Part shown: positions 27,977-36,985 of the stretch, one piece after another
Position numbering within the stretch: the stretch's first letter is position 1
How the letters are laid out: every line of letters starts with the position of its first letter
Assembly (NCBI GenBank): GCA_947492955.1
Contig: CANLOV010000003.1
Coordinates: 124,001-188,000 of the forward strand
Length of the DNA: 64,000 nt
From: an uncultured Cellulophaga sp.
Lineage (GTDB): Bacteria; Bacteroidota; Bacteroidia; Flavobacteriales; Flavobacteriaceae
Direction of reading: 5' to 3'
Notes under the pieces: generated by a model
Database searches by the model: none
What the model saw: only the letters and a program-made list of their open reading frames with translations
Told to the model about the DNA's origin: nothing
Position numbers and translations under genes: made by a program

Positions 27977-28492
27977 ATGAGACAATTTTTATTTTTTTGC
28001 TTAATCTGTTTGTTTGTATCCTGTGATGATGGTGATTTACAAATAGAAACTTTAGATTTTGACAACTCCTCTATTGATGTGTGTGCTACAGTAGCTGTAA
28101 ACACAGAAAACATCCTATTTAAAATAAATGATGATGAGGCTTTAATACTAACATTGCCTGCTAATATTCTAAAAAATGAAATAACACCAGAAGACACTCC
28201 TATTACAAGTAACGTAACAGAAAGTGGACCTTCTAAAATAACTTACCGTATTTTTTCCGATAAAGTTTCTAAAAATTATTTCTGTGATGATATTCCCCCA
28301 ATAAGTCCTACTGTAATAGATGAAATACCTGCAAAAAACGGCTCTGTAATTATAACAACAGTATTAGCTGAAGATGAAGTCTCTTTTGAACACACTATAC
28401 AATTAGACAATATAACTTTAGAAACTTCTTCTGGGTCTCGTATAACAGATTTAAGTATTAATGATTTTGGTGTAGTTACAACAAAACCTTAA
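27977..28492 (+). CDS. Small lipoprotein of unknown function
   Basis: This 171-residue protein has a lipoprotein signal peptide with lipobox LFVSC and an acidic start of the mature part (DDGDL). The rest is beta-rich with three cysteines (DVCATV, YFCDDI) and an asparagine/threonine-rich end. I do not recognise a family. It stands alone between the divergent desulfurase gene and the convergent Smr gene, whose stop lies 6 nt away. Confidence 0.7.
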   Translation: MRQFLFFCLICLFVSCDDGDLQIETLDFDNSSIDVCATVAVNTENILFKINDDEALILTLPANILKNEITPEDTPITSNVTESGPSKITYRIFSDKVSKNYFCDDIPPISPTVIDEIPAKNGSVIITTVLAEDEVSFEHTIQLDNITLETSSGSRITDLSINDFGVVTTKP

Positions 28493-28498
28493 TTATAT

Positions 28499-29041
28499 TT
28501 AACTACGATTCTGAAAAATATAAACCTCTGTGGCTCCTAGTCCATATTTTTGGTAATCTGCATCGTAATATTTTATATTATCGTATCGGTTAAAAAGATA
28601 TTTTAACTCTTCTTTAAGCACACCATCCCCTACACCATGGATAAACACTACTTTTTGTATTCTTTTACTAATCGCAAAATTTAATTGCCTTTTAGCCGTA
28701 TCTAATTGTAGATTAAGCATTTCATAATTACTGAGGCCTCTTGTAGATTTTGTTAATTTATGAAGATGTAAGTCTACTTCCATTTTTGGAGCGTTACGTT
28801 CTTTAGATTTTACAACCGTAGATTTACGTTTTTTTGGAAGTTCTTTTTCTGATTTTATTTTTGCTATTTCATAATTAGAAACCCTTAATTCTCCTGATAT
28901 TTTTACCAATTCAGAAGCACTATATTTTAGCTGAAAACCTTCATCGCTTTCTACTGTAACTTCATTTGTTGTTATATAGACTACAGTACCTATCATTACA
29001 TCATCTATAGCCTCTACGCGGTCACCTATATTAAAACTCAT
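28499..29041 (-). CDS. Smr-domain protein (DUF2027 + Smr)
   Basis: This 180-residue protein has an N-terminal SH3-like/Tudor-like stretch (RVEAIDDVMIGTVVYI, DEGFQLKYSASELVK) as in DUF2027. A basic linker follows, then a Smr domain from about residue 90: VDLHLHKL, LDTAKRQLNFAISKR, and VFIHGVGDGVLKEEL with the HGxG motif, ending in YGLGATEVYI. Smr domains nick branched or structured nucleic acid; ribosome-rescue SmrB and MutS2 are relatives. It overlaps the upstream 67-residue gene by 4 nt (ATGA), so the two are coupled. Confidence 0.88.
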   Translation of the reverse strand: MSFNIGDRVEAIDDVMIGTVVYITTNEVTVESDEGFQLKYSASELVKISGELRVSNYEIAKIKSEKELPKKRKSTVVKSKERNAPKMEVDLHLHKLTKSTRGLSNYEMLNLQLDTAKRQLNFAISKRIQKVVFIHGVGDGVLKEELKYLFNRYDNIKYYDADYQKYGLGATEVYIFQNRS

Positions 29042-29241
29042 TTTTTATGATTTGAGTTTTCTTTTAACTTATGTTCTTGTGTATTACTAGACCATACCTT
29101 TGATGTATTATAAACACCAAACATTAATAACACTATGCCTAAAATTAATGCATACTCTTTTACTTTAAACAGAGTATCACTAGCCATAATAACGGCTCCT
29201 AGAATTATCAATAAAAAATAAATGATTCGTTTCGTTTTCAT
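29038..29241 (-). CDS. Two-helix membrane protein of unknown function
   Basis: This 67-residue protein has two hydrophobic segments (IIYFLLIILGAVIMA and LILGIVLLMFGVY) and a charged C-terminal tail. It is the first gene of a two-gene unit and overlaps the Smr gene by 4 nt. No family is recognised; small two-helix proteins of this kind are common in flavobacteria. Confidence 0.65.
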   Translation of the reverse strand: MKTKRIIYFLLIILGAVIMASDTLFKVKEYALILGIVLLMFGVYNTSKVWSSNTQEHKLKENSNHKK

Positions 29242-29291
29242 TTTGCAAAAATAGTAGTATTTTTCAGCTTACAAATTAGCTTTATATAAAA

Positions 29292-29591
29292 ATGCTATTG
29301 GCTACCTATTTCTTACACATAGAAGATTATATGCTTCCTTGTTTTAATAAAAAATATTTTGGCATAGATTGTCCTGGTTGTGGTATACAAAGATCTATAG
29401 CTTTTTTATTAAAAGGAGAGTTTGTAGCAGCTTTTAAAATGTATCCTGCAATTTATACGCTTATTCTTTTATTTTCGTTTTTATTAATTAATAACTTTTA
29501 TAAAATAAAGTATTCTAATCATATCATAATAAGCCTAGCAGTTTCTTCTGTCGTTATAATATTAACCAATTATATTTTAAAATTTATTTAA
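29292..29591 (+). CDS. DUF2752 domain membrane protein
   Basis: This 99-residue protein has the DUF2752 signature: a first hydrophobic segment, then the cysteine motif FGIDCPGCGIQRSI with the conserved arginine, then a second helix with YPAIYTLILLF and a last helix at the C terminus. The CPGCGxxR motif is near-universal in the family. The function is unknown. It is the first of three plus-strand genes for small membrane proteins; the next starts 15 nt later. Confidence 0.9.
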   Translation: MLLATYFLHIEDYMLPCFNKKYFGIDCPGCGIQRSIAFLLKGEFVAAFKMYPAIYTLILLFSFLLINNFYKIKYSNHIIISLAVSSVVIILTNYILKFI

Positions 29592-29606
29592 TTTAAAAAA
29601 TCAATT

Positions 29607-29945
29607 ATGGAACAACAAAAACTACCTAATGTAACTATTGCCTTAATTTTAAGTATAGTATCTTTTTTATGCTGCTGTTGCTCTGCTGGTATTGGCGGAC
29701 TTTTATGCTCTGGAATAGCTTTATTTTTAACTAAAAAAGATGAAAAGCTATATTTGGAAAACCCAGAAGGGTATTCTAATTATAGTCAATTAAAAACAAC
29801 AAAAATTGTAGCTATTATTGGGTTAGCTTTAGCTGTTATAAGCATTATTTTATCAATATATCAAATATCTACTGCTGGAGGTTGGGATGGATATATTGAA
29901 CAACAAAAAGAAATATACGAACAACTAGGTATTCCGTTAGAATAA
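29607..29945 (+). CDS. CCC-motif membrane protein (DUF4190-like)
   Basis: This 112-residue protein has a short N-terminal amphipathic stretch (MEQQKLPNVT), then helix one with four adjacent cysteines (FLCCCCSAGIGG), a loop with TKKDEKLYLENPEGYSNY, a second helix and a short tail. The arrangement defines the Bacteroidota CCC-motif membrane proteins. The cysteines at the membrane face are candidates for S-acylation or metal binding, which is inference. A second copy follows at 30015, about 45% similar along the helix and loop. The two genes are separated by a terminator hairpin. Confidence 0.85.
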   Translation: MEQQKLPNVTIALILSIVSFLCCCCSAGIGGLLCSGIALFLTKKDEKLYLENPEGYSNYSQLKTTKIVAIIGLALAVISIILSIYQISTAGGWDGYIEQQKEIYEQLGIPLE

Positions 29946-29971
29946 AATACAAGTAGAAAACTATAAACAAA

Positions 29972-29993
29972 AACCACCTTAAAGGTGGTTTTT
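29972..29993 (+). terminator. Terminator between the two CCC-motif genes
   Basis: AACCACCTT pairs with AAGGTGGTT (29972-29990) and is followed by TTT. It lies 27 nt after the first CCC-motif stop and 22 nt before the next ATG, so the second gene may have its own start or be attenuated. Confidence 0.75.
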
Positions 29994-30014
29994 CATTAAA
30001 TATTTTAAATTACT

Positions 30015-30344
30015 ATGAATCAAGAAAAACTACCTGGAGCTGGTACAGCTCTAACCATGGGCATAATTGCAATAATCTCTGCAATATCTTGCTGCTGTAG
30101 CCCTGTGGGTTTACTGATGAGTATTATTGGACTTGTAAGCGCCAATAAAACGGAAAAAACATACCAACAAAACCCTGATGCTTATTATGGTATTGACAAT
30201 GTTCGTACTGGAAAAGTACTTTCTATCATTGGTTTAATATTATCAATATTAGCATTAATTCCTCTTATACTTTACTTTGGAGTAATTATTGCCGCAATTG
30301 GGTCTGGTGGTGGATTTGAAGAAATTCTACAAAATATAGACTAA
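30015..30344 (+). CDS. CCC-motif membrane protein, paralog of the upstream copy
   Basis: This 109-residue protein has MNQEKLPGAGTALTMG, a helix with SCCCSPVGLL, a loop with KTEKTYQQNPDAY and a second helix with GKVLSIIGLILS. Compared with the copy at 29607, the LP motif near the start, the cysteine cluster, the NP(D/E) turn and helix two are conserved, but the cysteine run is three instead of four and the tail differs. This indicates an old tandem duplication. The function is unknown. It is followed by a strong bidirectional terminator. Confidence 0.85.
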   Translation: MNQEKLPGAGTALTMGIIAIISAISCCCSPVGLLMSIIGLVSANKTEKTYQQNPDAYYGIDNVRTGKVLSIIGLILSILALIPLILYFGVIIAAIGSGGGFEEILQNID

Positions 30345-30368
30345 ACAACACATACATATATTATAAAA

Positions 30369-30401
30369 AATGCCCTAAAGTTAACTTCAGGGCATTTTTT
30401 T
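30369..30401. terminator. Bidirectional terminator, CCC-motif gene / recQ
   Basis: AATGCCCT (30369-30376) pairs with AGGGCATT (30389-30396); the loop holds AAGTTAACTT, which extends the stem. There are A residues before it and T residues after it, so it works for the convergent recQ as well. Confidence 0.85.
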
Positions 30402-30421
30402 ATACAGTTAAGTTAGATGTT

Positions 30422-32623
30422 TTAATTAGCAACTTCACTTATAAACTTAATACGATATAAACGTAATTCTTCATCTTCGTAATCACCATCAAACTCTTCT
30501 AAAGCATCTTCTATATCATCGCTTTCTGCTTCTAAAAAGTACTCGTGTATTTCTTCTTGTTGGTCTTCATCTAAAACTTCATCAACCCAATAACTTAGAT
30601 TTAATTTTGTACCACTAAATACAATATTTTCCATCTCTTTTATGAGTTCTTCTATAGTAAGCCCTTTAGCAGAAGCTATATCATCTAATGGAAGTTTACG
30701 ATCTATATTCTGAATAATATATAATTTTAAAGCCGAATTTGCTCCTGTACTTTTAACAACTAAATCGTCTGGGCGCAACACATCATTCTCCTCTACATAT
30801 TCACCTATTAATTTTATAAAAGGCTTCCCATATTTTTTAGCTTTTCCTTCTCCTACGCCATGAATATTTACTAATTCTTGTAATGTTATAGGATACTTTA
30901 AAGCCATATCTTGTAAAGACGGTTCCTGAAAAACTACAAAAGGAGGTACTCCTAACCTTTTTCCTTCTGCTTTACATAAATCTTTTAATGATTTTAATAG
31001 TTTTTCATCTGCTACACCTCCGCTAGCTTTGGCTGCACTAACAATGGCATCGTCTGCTTCCTGACTGTACACATGGTCTTTCGTCATCATAAAGGAAGTA
31101 GGATTTTCTAAATATTCCTTTCCTTTTTTAGTTAAACGTAAAATACCATATTGTTCTATCTCTTTCCTTAAAAAACCTGCAACTAAAGATTGCCTAATCA
31201 AAGCCATCCAATAGCCTTGACTGTGTTCTTTTCCAATACCAAAAAATGGCTTTTCATTTGTTTTATGAGACGATATAATAGCATTTACTTTGCCCTGTAA
31301 AACCAATACTATTTGCTTAGACTTAAATTTTTCGCTAGTTCCTTTAACAACCGTAATTAATTTTACCAAGCTACCTTTAGCTTCCTCTTTTTCTTTAGGG
31401 TTTCTGGTATTATCATCCATATCGGCACCCTCACCATTTACAGCATCAAATTCTTCACCAAAATAATGTAAAATAAATTTTCTTCTAGACATTGATGTCT
31501 CTGCGTACCCTACAATTTCTTGTAATAATGCATTCCCAATTTCTTGTTCTGCAACTGGTTTCCCAGACATAAACTTTTCTAACTTCTCTACATCTTTATA
31601 AGAATAAAAGGCAAGACAATGTCCTTCTCCTCCATCTCTTCCTGCACGTCCTGTTTCTTGGTAATAACTTTCAATACTTTTAGGTATATCGTGATGTATT
31701 ACAAAACGCACATCTGGTTTATCTATACCCATACCAAAGGCAATAGTTGCTACAACCACATCTACATCTTGCATTAAAAACATGTCTTGGTATTTAGACC
31801 TTGTTTTAGCATCAAAACCAGCATGATAAGGAACTGCACTAATACCGTTTACTTGTAGTACTTGTGCTAATTCTTCTACCTTTTTTCTACTTAAGCAATA
31901 TATAATTCCAGATTTACCTGTATTTTGTTTGATAAAACGAATTAAATCTGCTTCTATATTTTGGGTTTTAGGGCGTACTTCATAATACAAATTAGGTCTG
32001 TTAAATGAAGCTTTAAAAACTTTTGCTTCTCCTATCCCTAAATTCTTAATAATATCTTCTTGTACTTTAGGAGTTGCTGTAGCTGTAAGACCTATAATGG
32101 GTATACCTTCTCCTAATCTACCTATAATATTTTTTAAATTTCTATATTCTGGTCTAAAATCGTGTCCCCATTCCGAGATACAGTGTGCCTCATCTACTGC
32201 TACAAAAGATACTTTTACAGATTGTAAAAATTCTACATACTCATCTTTTGTTAATGATTCTGGAGCTACATATAAAAGTTTTGTTACTCCATTAATAACA
32301 TCTTCTTTTACTTGTTTAACTTCTGTTTTATTTAAAGAAGAATTTAAAACATGAGCTACACCAACTTCCGAAGAAACACCACGAATAGCATCAACCTGAT
32401 TTTTCATTAAAGCTATTAAAGGAGAAACTACAATAGCAGTACCTTCTTGCATTAATGCTGGCAGTTGATAGCATAGTGATTTTCCACCACCTGTAGGCAT
32501 AATAACAAAAGTGTTTTTGCCTTCCAATAAATTTTTGACTACTCCTTCTTGTAATCCTTTGAACTGAGAAAAACCAAAGTATTTCTTTAACGAAGCGTGT
32601 AAATCATTATCATTTATACTCAT
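30422..32623 (-). CDS. recQ: RecQ family ATP-dependent DNA helicase
   Basis: This 733-residue 3'-5' helicase acts in DNA repair and recombination. Visible elements: Walker A TGGGKS (about 44-49), DEAHCISEWGHDFRP, TATATP, and in lobe two QETGRAGRDG. A RQC/winged-helix part and an HRDC domain with LVNIHGVGEGKAKKYG follow, then an acidic C terminus (about 690-733). The zinc-binding cysteines of RecQ are replaced: the first site reads MSRRKF instead of CRRK and the CxxCxxC region reads NGEGADMDDN. It probably has a zinc-free subdomain. It is divergent from kdsD with a 214-bp gap. Confidence 0.93.
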   Translation of the reverse strand: MSINDNDLHASLKKYFGFSQFKGLQEGVVKNLLEGKNTFVIMPTGGGKSLCYQLPALMQEGTAIVVSPLIALMKNQVDAIRGVSSEVGVAHVLNSSLNKTEVKQVKEDVINGVTKLLYVAPESLTKDEYVEFLQSVKVSFVAVDEAHCISEWGHDFRPEYRNLKNIIGRLGEGIPIIGLTATATPKVQEDIIKNLGIGEAKVFKASFNRPNLYYEVRPKTQNIEADLIRFIKQNTGKSGIIYCLSRKKVEELAQVLQVNGISAVPYHAGFDAKTRSKYQDMFLMQDVDVVVATIAFGMGIDKPDVRFVIHHDIPKSIESYYQETGRAGRDGGEGHCLAFYSYKDVEKLEKFMSGKPVAEQEIGNALLQEIVGYAETSMSRRKFILHYFGEEFDAVNGEGADMDDNTRNPKEKEEAKGSLVKLITVVKGTSEKFKSKQIVLVLQGKVNAIISSHKTNEKPFFGIGKEHSQGYWMALIRQSLVAGFLRKEIEQYGILRLTKKGKEYLENPTSFMMTKDHVYSQEADDAIVSAAKASGGVADEKLLKSLKDLCKAEGKRLGVPPFVVFQEPSLQDMALKYPITLQELVNIHGVGEGKAKKYGKPFIKLIGEYVEENDVLRPDDLVVKSTGANSALKLYIIQNIDRKLPLDDIASAKGLTIEELIKEMENIVFSGTKLNLSYWVDEVLDEDQQEEIHEYFLEAESDDIEDALEEFDGDYEDEELRLYRIKFISEVAN

Positions 32624-32771
32624 CTATATCTACTATTTTTTTACATCTGCACAAATTAAATATAAGTATTTTAATATACACGTAAAACTCACATTATTAA
32701 CCAGTTTAAACGATAAAATACTTATTTCAATTCATTTTTTAATAAAACAAAAATATAAAAATAAGTTTGCG

Positions 32772-32779
32772 TAATTTTG
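32772..32779 (+). promoter_or_regulatory. -7 promoter element of kdsD
   Basis: TAATTTTG fits TAnnTTTG exactly, 58 nt before the TTG start at 32838. The -33 region shows no good TTTG. It lies in the 214-bp divergent gap between recQ and kdsD. Confidence 0.5.
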
Positions 32780-32837
32780 TTATCATTAAATATAATGTAT
32801 TCTTTTAATAATACAGCCACCTAATTCTATTATTACA

Positions 32838-33803
32838 TTGAACAATACAAAAGCTATATTAGACATAGCAAATAAGGTTATAAACACAGAAGCAGAGGCT
32901 ATTCATAACCTTTCTAAATTATTAGACGATGAATTTGCTAGTATCGTAAATTACATATTAACGTCTAAAGGAAGGGTTGTTATCTCTGGGATAGGTAAAA
33001 GCGCTATTATAGCTTCTAAAATTGTAAGCACTTTAAATTCTACGGGGACACCTGCTATTTTTATGCATGCCGCAGATGCTATTCATGGAGATTTAGGTAC
33101 TATACAAGAAAACGATATTGTTATTTGTATTTCTAACAGTGGAAACACTCCTGAAATAAAAATGTTGATTCCGCTAATAAAAAGAGGAAGCAATAAACTA
33201 ATAGGGATGACGGGTAATACCGATTCTTTCCTAGCCAAACAATCAGATTTTGTTTTAAATACACATATAGAAAAAGAAGCTTGCCCCAATAATTTAGCAC
33301 CAACTACAAGTACTACCGCACAGTTAGTTGTAGGAGATGCCTTGGCCATATCTTTATTAAAATTAAGAGGATTTAGTAGTGACGATTTTGCTAAATACCA
33401 TCCTGGTGGGTCTTTAGGTAAACGCCTTTATTTACGTGTAGGCGATATAGCTGCAAAAAATAAGCAGCCTAAAGTACACATAGATACTACCATAAAAGAA
33501 GTTATTATCGAAATTTCTAAAAACATGCTAGGTATCACTGCTGTTCTAGAAGGTGATAAAATTATAGGTGTAATTACAGATGGTGATATCCGTAGAATGC
33601 TAAACAAATACGATAATATTAGCTCTCTTAAAGCAAAAGATATAATGTCTATAAACCCTAAGACTATAGATATTGATATTTTAGCTATAAAAGCATTAGA
33701 AATAATGCAAGAAAAGGGTATTTCTCAGATACTAGCTACAAAAAATAATACTTATGCAGGTATTGTTCATTTACATAATTTAATAAGCGAAGGAATATTA
33801 TAA
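32838..33803 (+). CDS. kdsD: D-arabinose-5-phosphate isomerase (KpsF/GutQ family)
   Basis: This 321-residue enzyme converts ribulose-5-phosphate to arabinose-5-phosphate, the first step to Kdo for lipopolysaccharide. The SIS domain (about 1-185) has SGIGKSAIIASK, the ISNSGNTPEI phosphate-sugar loop and PTTSTTAQL. Then come KYHPGGSLGKRL and two CBS domains to the end. The start is TTG at 32838; no ATG is near. It overlaps tatC by one base (TAATG). The order kdsD-tatC-lptB recurs in Bacteroidota, and lptB also serves LPS export. Confidence 0.92.
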   Translation: MNNTKAILDIANKVINTEAEAIHNLSKLLDDEFASIVNYILTSKGRVVISGIGKSAIIASKIVSTLNSTGTPAIFMHAADAIHGDLGTIQENDIVICISNSGNTPEIKMLIPLIKRGSNKLIGMTGNTDSFLAKQSDFVLNTHIEKEACPNNLAPTTSTTAQLVVGDALAISLLKLRGFSSDDFAKYHPGGSLGKRLYLRVGDIAAKNKQPKVHIDTTIKEVIIEISKNMLGITAVLEGDKIIGVITDGDIRRMLNKYDNISSLKAKDIMSINPKTIDIDILAIKALEIMQEKGISQILATKNNTYAGIVHLHNLISEGIL

Positions 33804-34636
33804 TGAGTCAAAATACAAACCCCAACGAAATGTCTTTTCTAGACCATTTAGAAGAATTGAGATGGCATTTAATTCGTTCTACCTTAGCGGTTGTAATTGT
33901 AGGTTTTGTTGCTTTTTTTATGAAAGACTTTGTTTTCGACACTGTTCTTTTTGGGCCTAAAAAACCAGACTTCCCCACTTATGGCGTTTTTTGTAAATTA
34001 TCTAAACTATTAGGTTTTAGTGAAGCTTTTTGTAGTACAGAACCTATTTTTAGAGTACAAAGTAGAGTTATGGCGGGGCAGTTTTCTGCGCATATATGGA
34101 CTTCTATATGGGTAGGTTTTATTGTAGGCTTCCCATACATTCTTTACGAAATGTGGAAATTTATAAGCCCTGGGTTGTATGAAAAAGAGCGTAGAAGCTC
34201 TAAAGGCTTTATTTTTATAGCTTCCTTTTTATTTTTCTTAGGCGTTTTATTTGGATATTATATAGTAGCTCCTTTATCTATTAATTTTTTAGGAAGCTAC
34301 AGTGTTAGTAAAGAAATTTTTAACGATATAGATTTGAGTTCCTATATATCTACCGTTAGAGCATCTGTAATTGCTTGCGGGTTAATTTTTGAGTTGCCTA
34401 TTATAATTTTCTTTTTAACCAAAGTAGGGTTGGTAACTCCAGAGATTTTAAAAAAATACAGGAAAATTTCATTGGTAGTAGTACTTATACTTTCTGCTGT
34501 AATTACGCCACCAGATGTAGCAAGTCAAATTGTAGTAGCCGTACCTATTTTAATACTATATCAGATTAGTATTTATATTTCTAGATTGGTATTAAATAAG
34601 GAAGCCAAAAAATTAAAAAAACAAAAACAAGGTTAA
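33803..34636 (+). CDS. tatC: Sec-independent protein translocase TatC
   Basis: This 277-residue protein has the TatC layout: the N-terminal FLDHLEELRWHLIRS motif (about 12-26), a helix, a long first periplasmic loop, then SIWVGFIVGFPYILYEMWKFISPGL and three more helix pairs, with a basic C terminus. It transports folded twin-arginine proteins with TatA/TatE, whose genes are not in the window. The first loop is longer than in E. coli TatC, as usual in Bacteroidota. Start coupling with kdsD (TAATG) implies cotranscription. Confidence 0.93.
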   Translation: MSQNTNPNEMSFLDHLEELRWHLIRSTLAVVIVGFVAFFMKDFVFDTVLFGPKKPDFPTYGVFCKLSKLLGFSEAFCSTEPIFRVQSRVMAGQFSAHIWTSIWVGFIVGFPYILYEMWKFISPGLYEKERRSSKGFIFIASFLFFLGVLFGYYIVAPLSINFLGSYSVSKEIFNDIDLSSYISTVRASVIACGLIFELPIIIFFLTKVGLVTPEILKKYRKISLVVVLILSAVITPPDVASQIVVAVPILILYQISIYISRLVLNKEAKKLKKQKQG

Positions 34637-34653
34637 AAAATCTATAATTATTT

Positions 34654-34683
34654 CTTGTTAAGAGGTATTATAGATTAGATTTG
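34654..34683 (+). promoter_or_regulatory. Promoter of lptB
   Basis: CTTG (34654-34657) lies 18 nt before TAGATTTG (34676-34683), close to the Bacteroidota -33/-7 pair. The lptB ATG is 21 nt further downstream, so lptB may be partly uncoupled from kdsD-tatC. Confidence 0.6.
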
Positions 34684-34703
34684 AAAAATAATCAGCATAC
34701 AAA

Positions 34704-35444
34704 ATGAAGCTAAGAGCAGACAACATCATGAAGTCCTATCGAGGACGACAAGTAGTAAAAGGAATTTCATTAGAAGTAAACCAAGGAGAAATCGTTGGAT
34801 TATTAGGACCTAACGGAGCAGGAAAAACTACCTCCTTTTATATGATTGTTGGCTTAGTAAAGCCTAATGGTGGTCAGATTTACTTAGACGATATGGAAAT
34901 AACCAAGTTTCCAATGTACAAAAGAGCGCAAAATGGTATTGGTTATTTAGCACAAGAAGCTTCTGTTTTTAGAAAATTAAGTATAGAAAAAAATATCCTT
35001 AGTGTTTTACAATTAACAAAGCTGAGCAAAAAAGAACAGCAAATGAAATTAGACTCTCTTATAGATGAGTTTAGTCTTGGACATATTAGAAAAAACAGAG
35101 GGGATTTGCTTTCTGGTGGTGAACGTAGACGTACCGAAATTGCCAGAGCATTGGCTACCGACCCTAAATTTATTCTACTAGATGAGCCTTTTGCGGGTGT
35201 AGACCCTGTTGCTGTAGAAGATATACAACGTATTGTAGCACAATTAAAAGATAAAAATATTGGTATCCTTATTACCGACCATAATGTACAAGAAACCTTA
35301 GCTATTACAGAGCGCTCTTATTTAATGTTCGAAGGTGGTATACTTAAATCTGGTATTCCAGAAGACCTAGCTGCCGATGAAATGGTACGTAAAGTATACC
35401 TTGGGCAAAACTTTGAGCTACGTAAAAAGAAACTCGATTTTTAA
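34704..35444 (+). CDS. lptB: LPS export ABC transporter ATP-binding protein LptB
   Basis: This 246-residue ATPase has Walker A GPNGAGKT (about 36-43), Q-loop [12 protein letters not shown], signature [16 protein letters not shown], Walker [14 protein letters not shown] and the switch [10 protein letters not shown]. The [12 protein letters not shown] and DHNVxETL combination is specific to LptB. It powers LPS extraction from the inner membrane with LptFG. It lies downstream of kdsD-tatC. Confidence 0.95.
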   Translation: MKLRADNIMKSYRGRQVVKGISLEVNQGEIVGLLGPNGAGKTTSFYMIVGLVKPNGGQIYLDDMEITKFPMYKRAQNGIGYLAQEASVFRKLSIEKNILSVLQLTKLSKKEQQMKLDSLIDEFSLGHIRKNRGDLLSGGERRRTEIARALATDPKFILLDEPFAGVDPVAVEDIQRIVAQLKDKNIGILITDHNVQETLAITERSYLMFEGGILKSGIPEDLAADEMVRKVYLGQNFELRKKKLDF

Positions 35445-35492
35445 AAAACATTGTATTATTTTTATCTTACTTAAAAGTCTAAAAGTAAGTAG

Positions 35493-36182
35493 ATGAATAA
35501 TTTTGAACTCACATTAAAAAACCCTGTTTGGCATGCTTTAGATGAAGTTCATAAAAAGTACTTAATATCATTTAATGGTGTTAAATTCTATGACCCTAAA
35601 ATTTGCCCTTTCGGAGCGTTTAAAGATGCTAGCGAAACTACTATTGCACTAAACGAATATGCCAAACTCACCGATAGCTTTTTTCTAGTTTCTGAAAAAA
35701 AAGACCCTATTTTTGATAAAGACCAAGTGGTTCTAGACCGCAAAATTGAAGGCGTACAAATGGTTCTATATAATGCTTTAGCAAATTATGAAAGTACTGA
35801 AACTATTATACCTTTAACAGAAAAGCATATAAATGAAATTTACGATTTAATATGGCTTGTTATGCCTGGTTATTACAAAAAAAGAAGCTTTGAAATGGGT
35901 GCCTATTTTGGTATTTTTAAAGACGGTAAATTGGTAGCGGTAACTGGGCAACGGATACAAACTAATAATTTTATTGAGCTTAGTGGCGTTGTTACACATC
36001 CTAACTACACTAGACGTGGGTTAGCAAAACAATTGGTTGCTCATACTACAAAAGAAGTCTTAAAAACTGGAAAAAAAGCCATCTTACATACTACAAAAGG
36101 AAACGGAGCTATTAAACTATACGAAAAATTGGGGTATACATTAACCCGAGAAATGAACTGGTGGTATTTTCATAGAAAGTAG
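35493..36182 (+). CDS. GNAT-family N-acetyltransferase (FR47-like)
   Basis: This 229-residue protein has an N-terminal part of unknown role (1-110) and a GNAT domain. GAYFGIFKDGKLVAVTGQR gives the central strand, ELSGVVTHPNYTRRGLAKQLV holds the acetyl-CoA-binding RRGLAxxL loop, and AIKLYEKLGYT is the C-terminal motif. The substrate is unknown; the FR47 type often acetylates small amines or amino acids. It follows lptB by 48 nt on the same strand and may be cotranscribed. Confidence 0.85.
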   Translation: MNNFELTLKNPVWHALDEVHKKYLISFNGVKFYDPKICPFGAFKDASETTIALNEYAKLTDSFFLVSEKKDPIFDKDQVVLDRKIEGVQMVLYNALANYESTETIIPLTEKHINEIYDLIWLVMPGYYKKRSFEMGAYFGIFKDGKLVAVTGQRIQTNNFIELSGVVTHPNYTRRGLAKQLVAHTTKEVLKTGKKAILHTTKGNGAIKLYEKLGYTLTREMNWWYFHRK

Positions 36183-36186
36183 TAAC

Positions 36187-36209
36187 ATAAACACAACTTA
36201 TATGTTTAT
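36187..36209. terminator. Weak hairpin between the GNAT gene and pssA
   Basis: ATAAACA (36187-36193) pairs with TGTTTAT (36203-36209), a 7-bp AT-rich stem in the convergent gap. There is no clear T run. Confidence 0.35.
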
Positions 36210-36259
36210 TAATACCTACAACAAAATTCTTTATTTAATATAGATTACACGTAATAATT

Positions 36260-36985
36260 CTAGTTGCCATTACTCTTTAAACTCCCTAATAAAGACATCA
36301 AAATATAAAGTAGTATAATTATAGGTATAGCTATAAATTTAGCAGTAATTATAAACACAAAACTTATGATTATAAAAATATATCGTTGCTCATTTCCCTT
36401 AAAGCTCCAATTCTTAAATTTTAAAGCAAAAAGTGCTATTTTAGAATTTAATAAATAAGCAGATAATAGCGTTACTACCAACAAAAACCACTTATTTAAA
36501 ATAATAGCATTTAAGCTATCATTAGAATGATAAAACAATATTAAAGGCAACGATAGTATTAATAAAGCATTTGCTGGTGTTGGCAAACCAACAAATGAGC
36601 TTGTTTGGTTTTCATCTATATTAAATTTAGCCAAACGATAAGCCGATGCCATAGTAATTATAAATCCTGCAAAAGGAAATATATAAACACCTTCTAAAAA
36701 CGTAGCTCCCCAACCATCTACAACAGACATGTTTAGTAGCTTATACATTACAATACCTGGAACTAAACCACTTGTAATCATATCTGCTAAAGAATCTAGC
36801 TGCAATCCTAATTCACTTTGCGCATTTAATAAACGTGCTGCTAAGCCATCAAAAAAATCAAAAAATATACCTAAAAAAACAAAAACGCAAGCTAACTCTA
36901 GCTCATTAGAGACCGCAAACACTGTTGCAATACAACCACATAAAACATTTAATAAGGTTATTAAATTAGGAATTTGTTTTTTCAT
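36260..36985 (-). CDS. pssA: CDP-diacylglycerol-serine O-phosphatidyltransferase
   Basis: The protein has 241 residues from the ATG at 36985 (a TTG three codons earlier is less likely). The CDP-alcohol phosphatidyltransferase motif is complete: DG-x2-AR-x8-G-x3-D-x3-D, seen as DGLAAR, SELG, LQLDSLAD. Six or so hydrophobic segments surround it. The enzyme makes phosphatidylserine, the precursor of phosphatidylethanolamine. The N terminus KQIPNLITLLNVLCG is typical for PssA in Bacteroidota. It is transcribed alone; an inverted repeat (ATACTATT/AATAGTAT at 37006-37028) lies upstream. Confidence 0.88.
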   Translation of the reverse strand: MKKQIPNLITLLNVLCGCIATVFAVSNELELACVFVFLGIFFDFFDGLAARLLNAQSELGLQLDSLADMITSGLVPGIVMYKLLNMSVVDGWGATFLEGVYIFPFAGFIITMASAYRLAKFNIDENQTSSFVGLPTPANALLILSLPLILFYHSNDSLNAIILNKWFLLVVTLLSAYLLNSKIALFALKFKNWSFKGNEQRYIFIIISFVFIITAKFIAIPIIILLYILMSLLGSLKSNGN

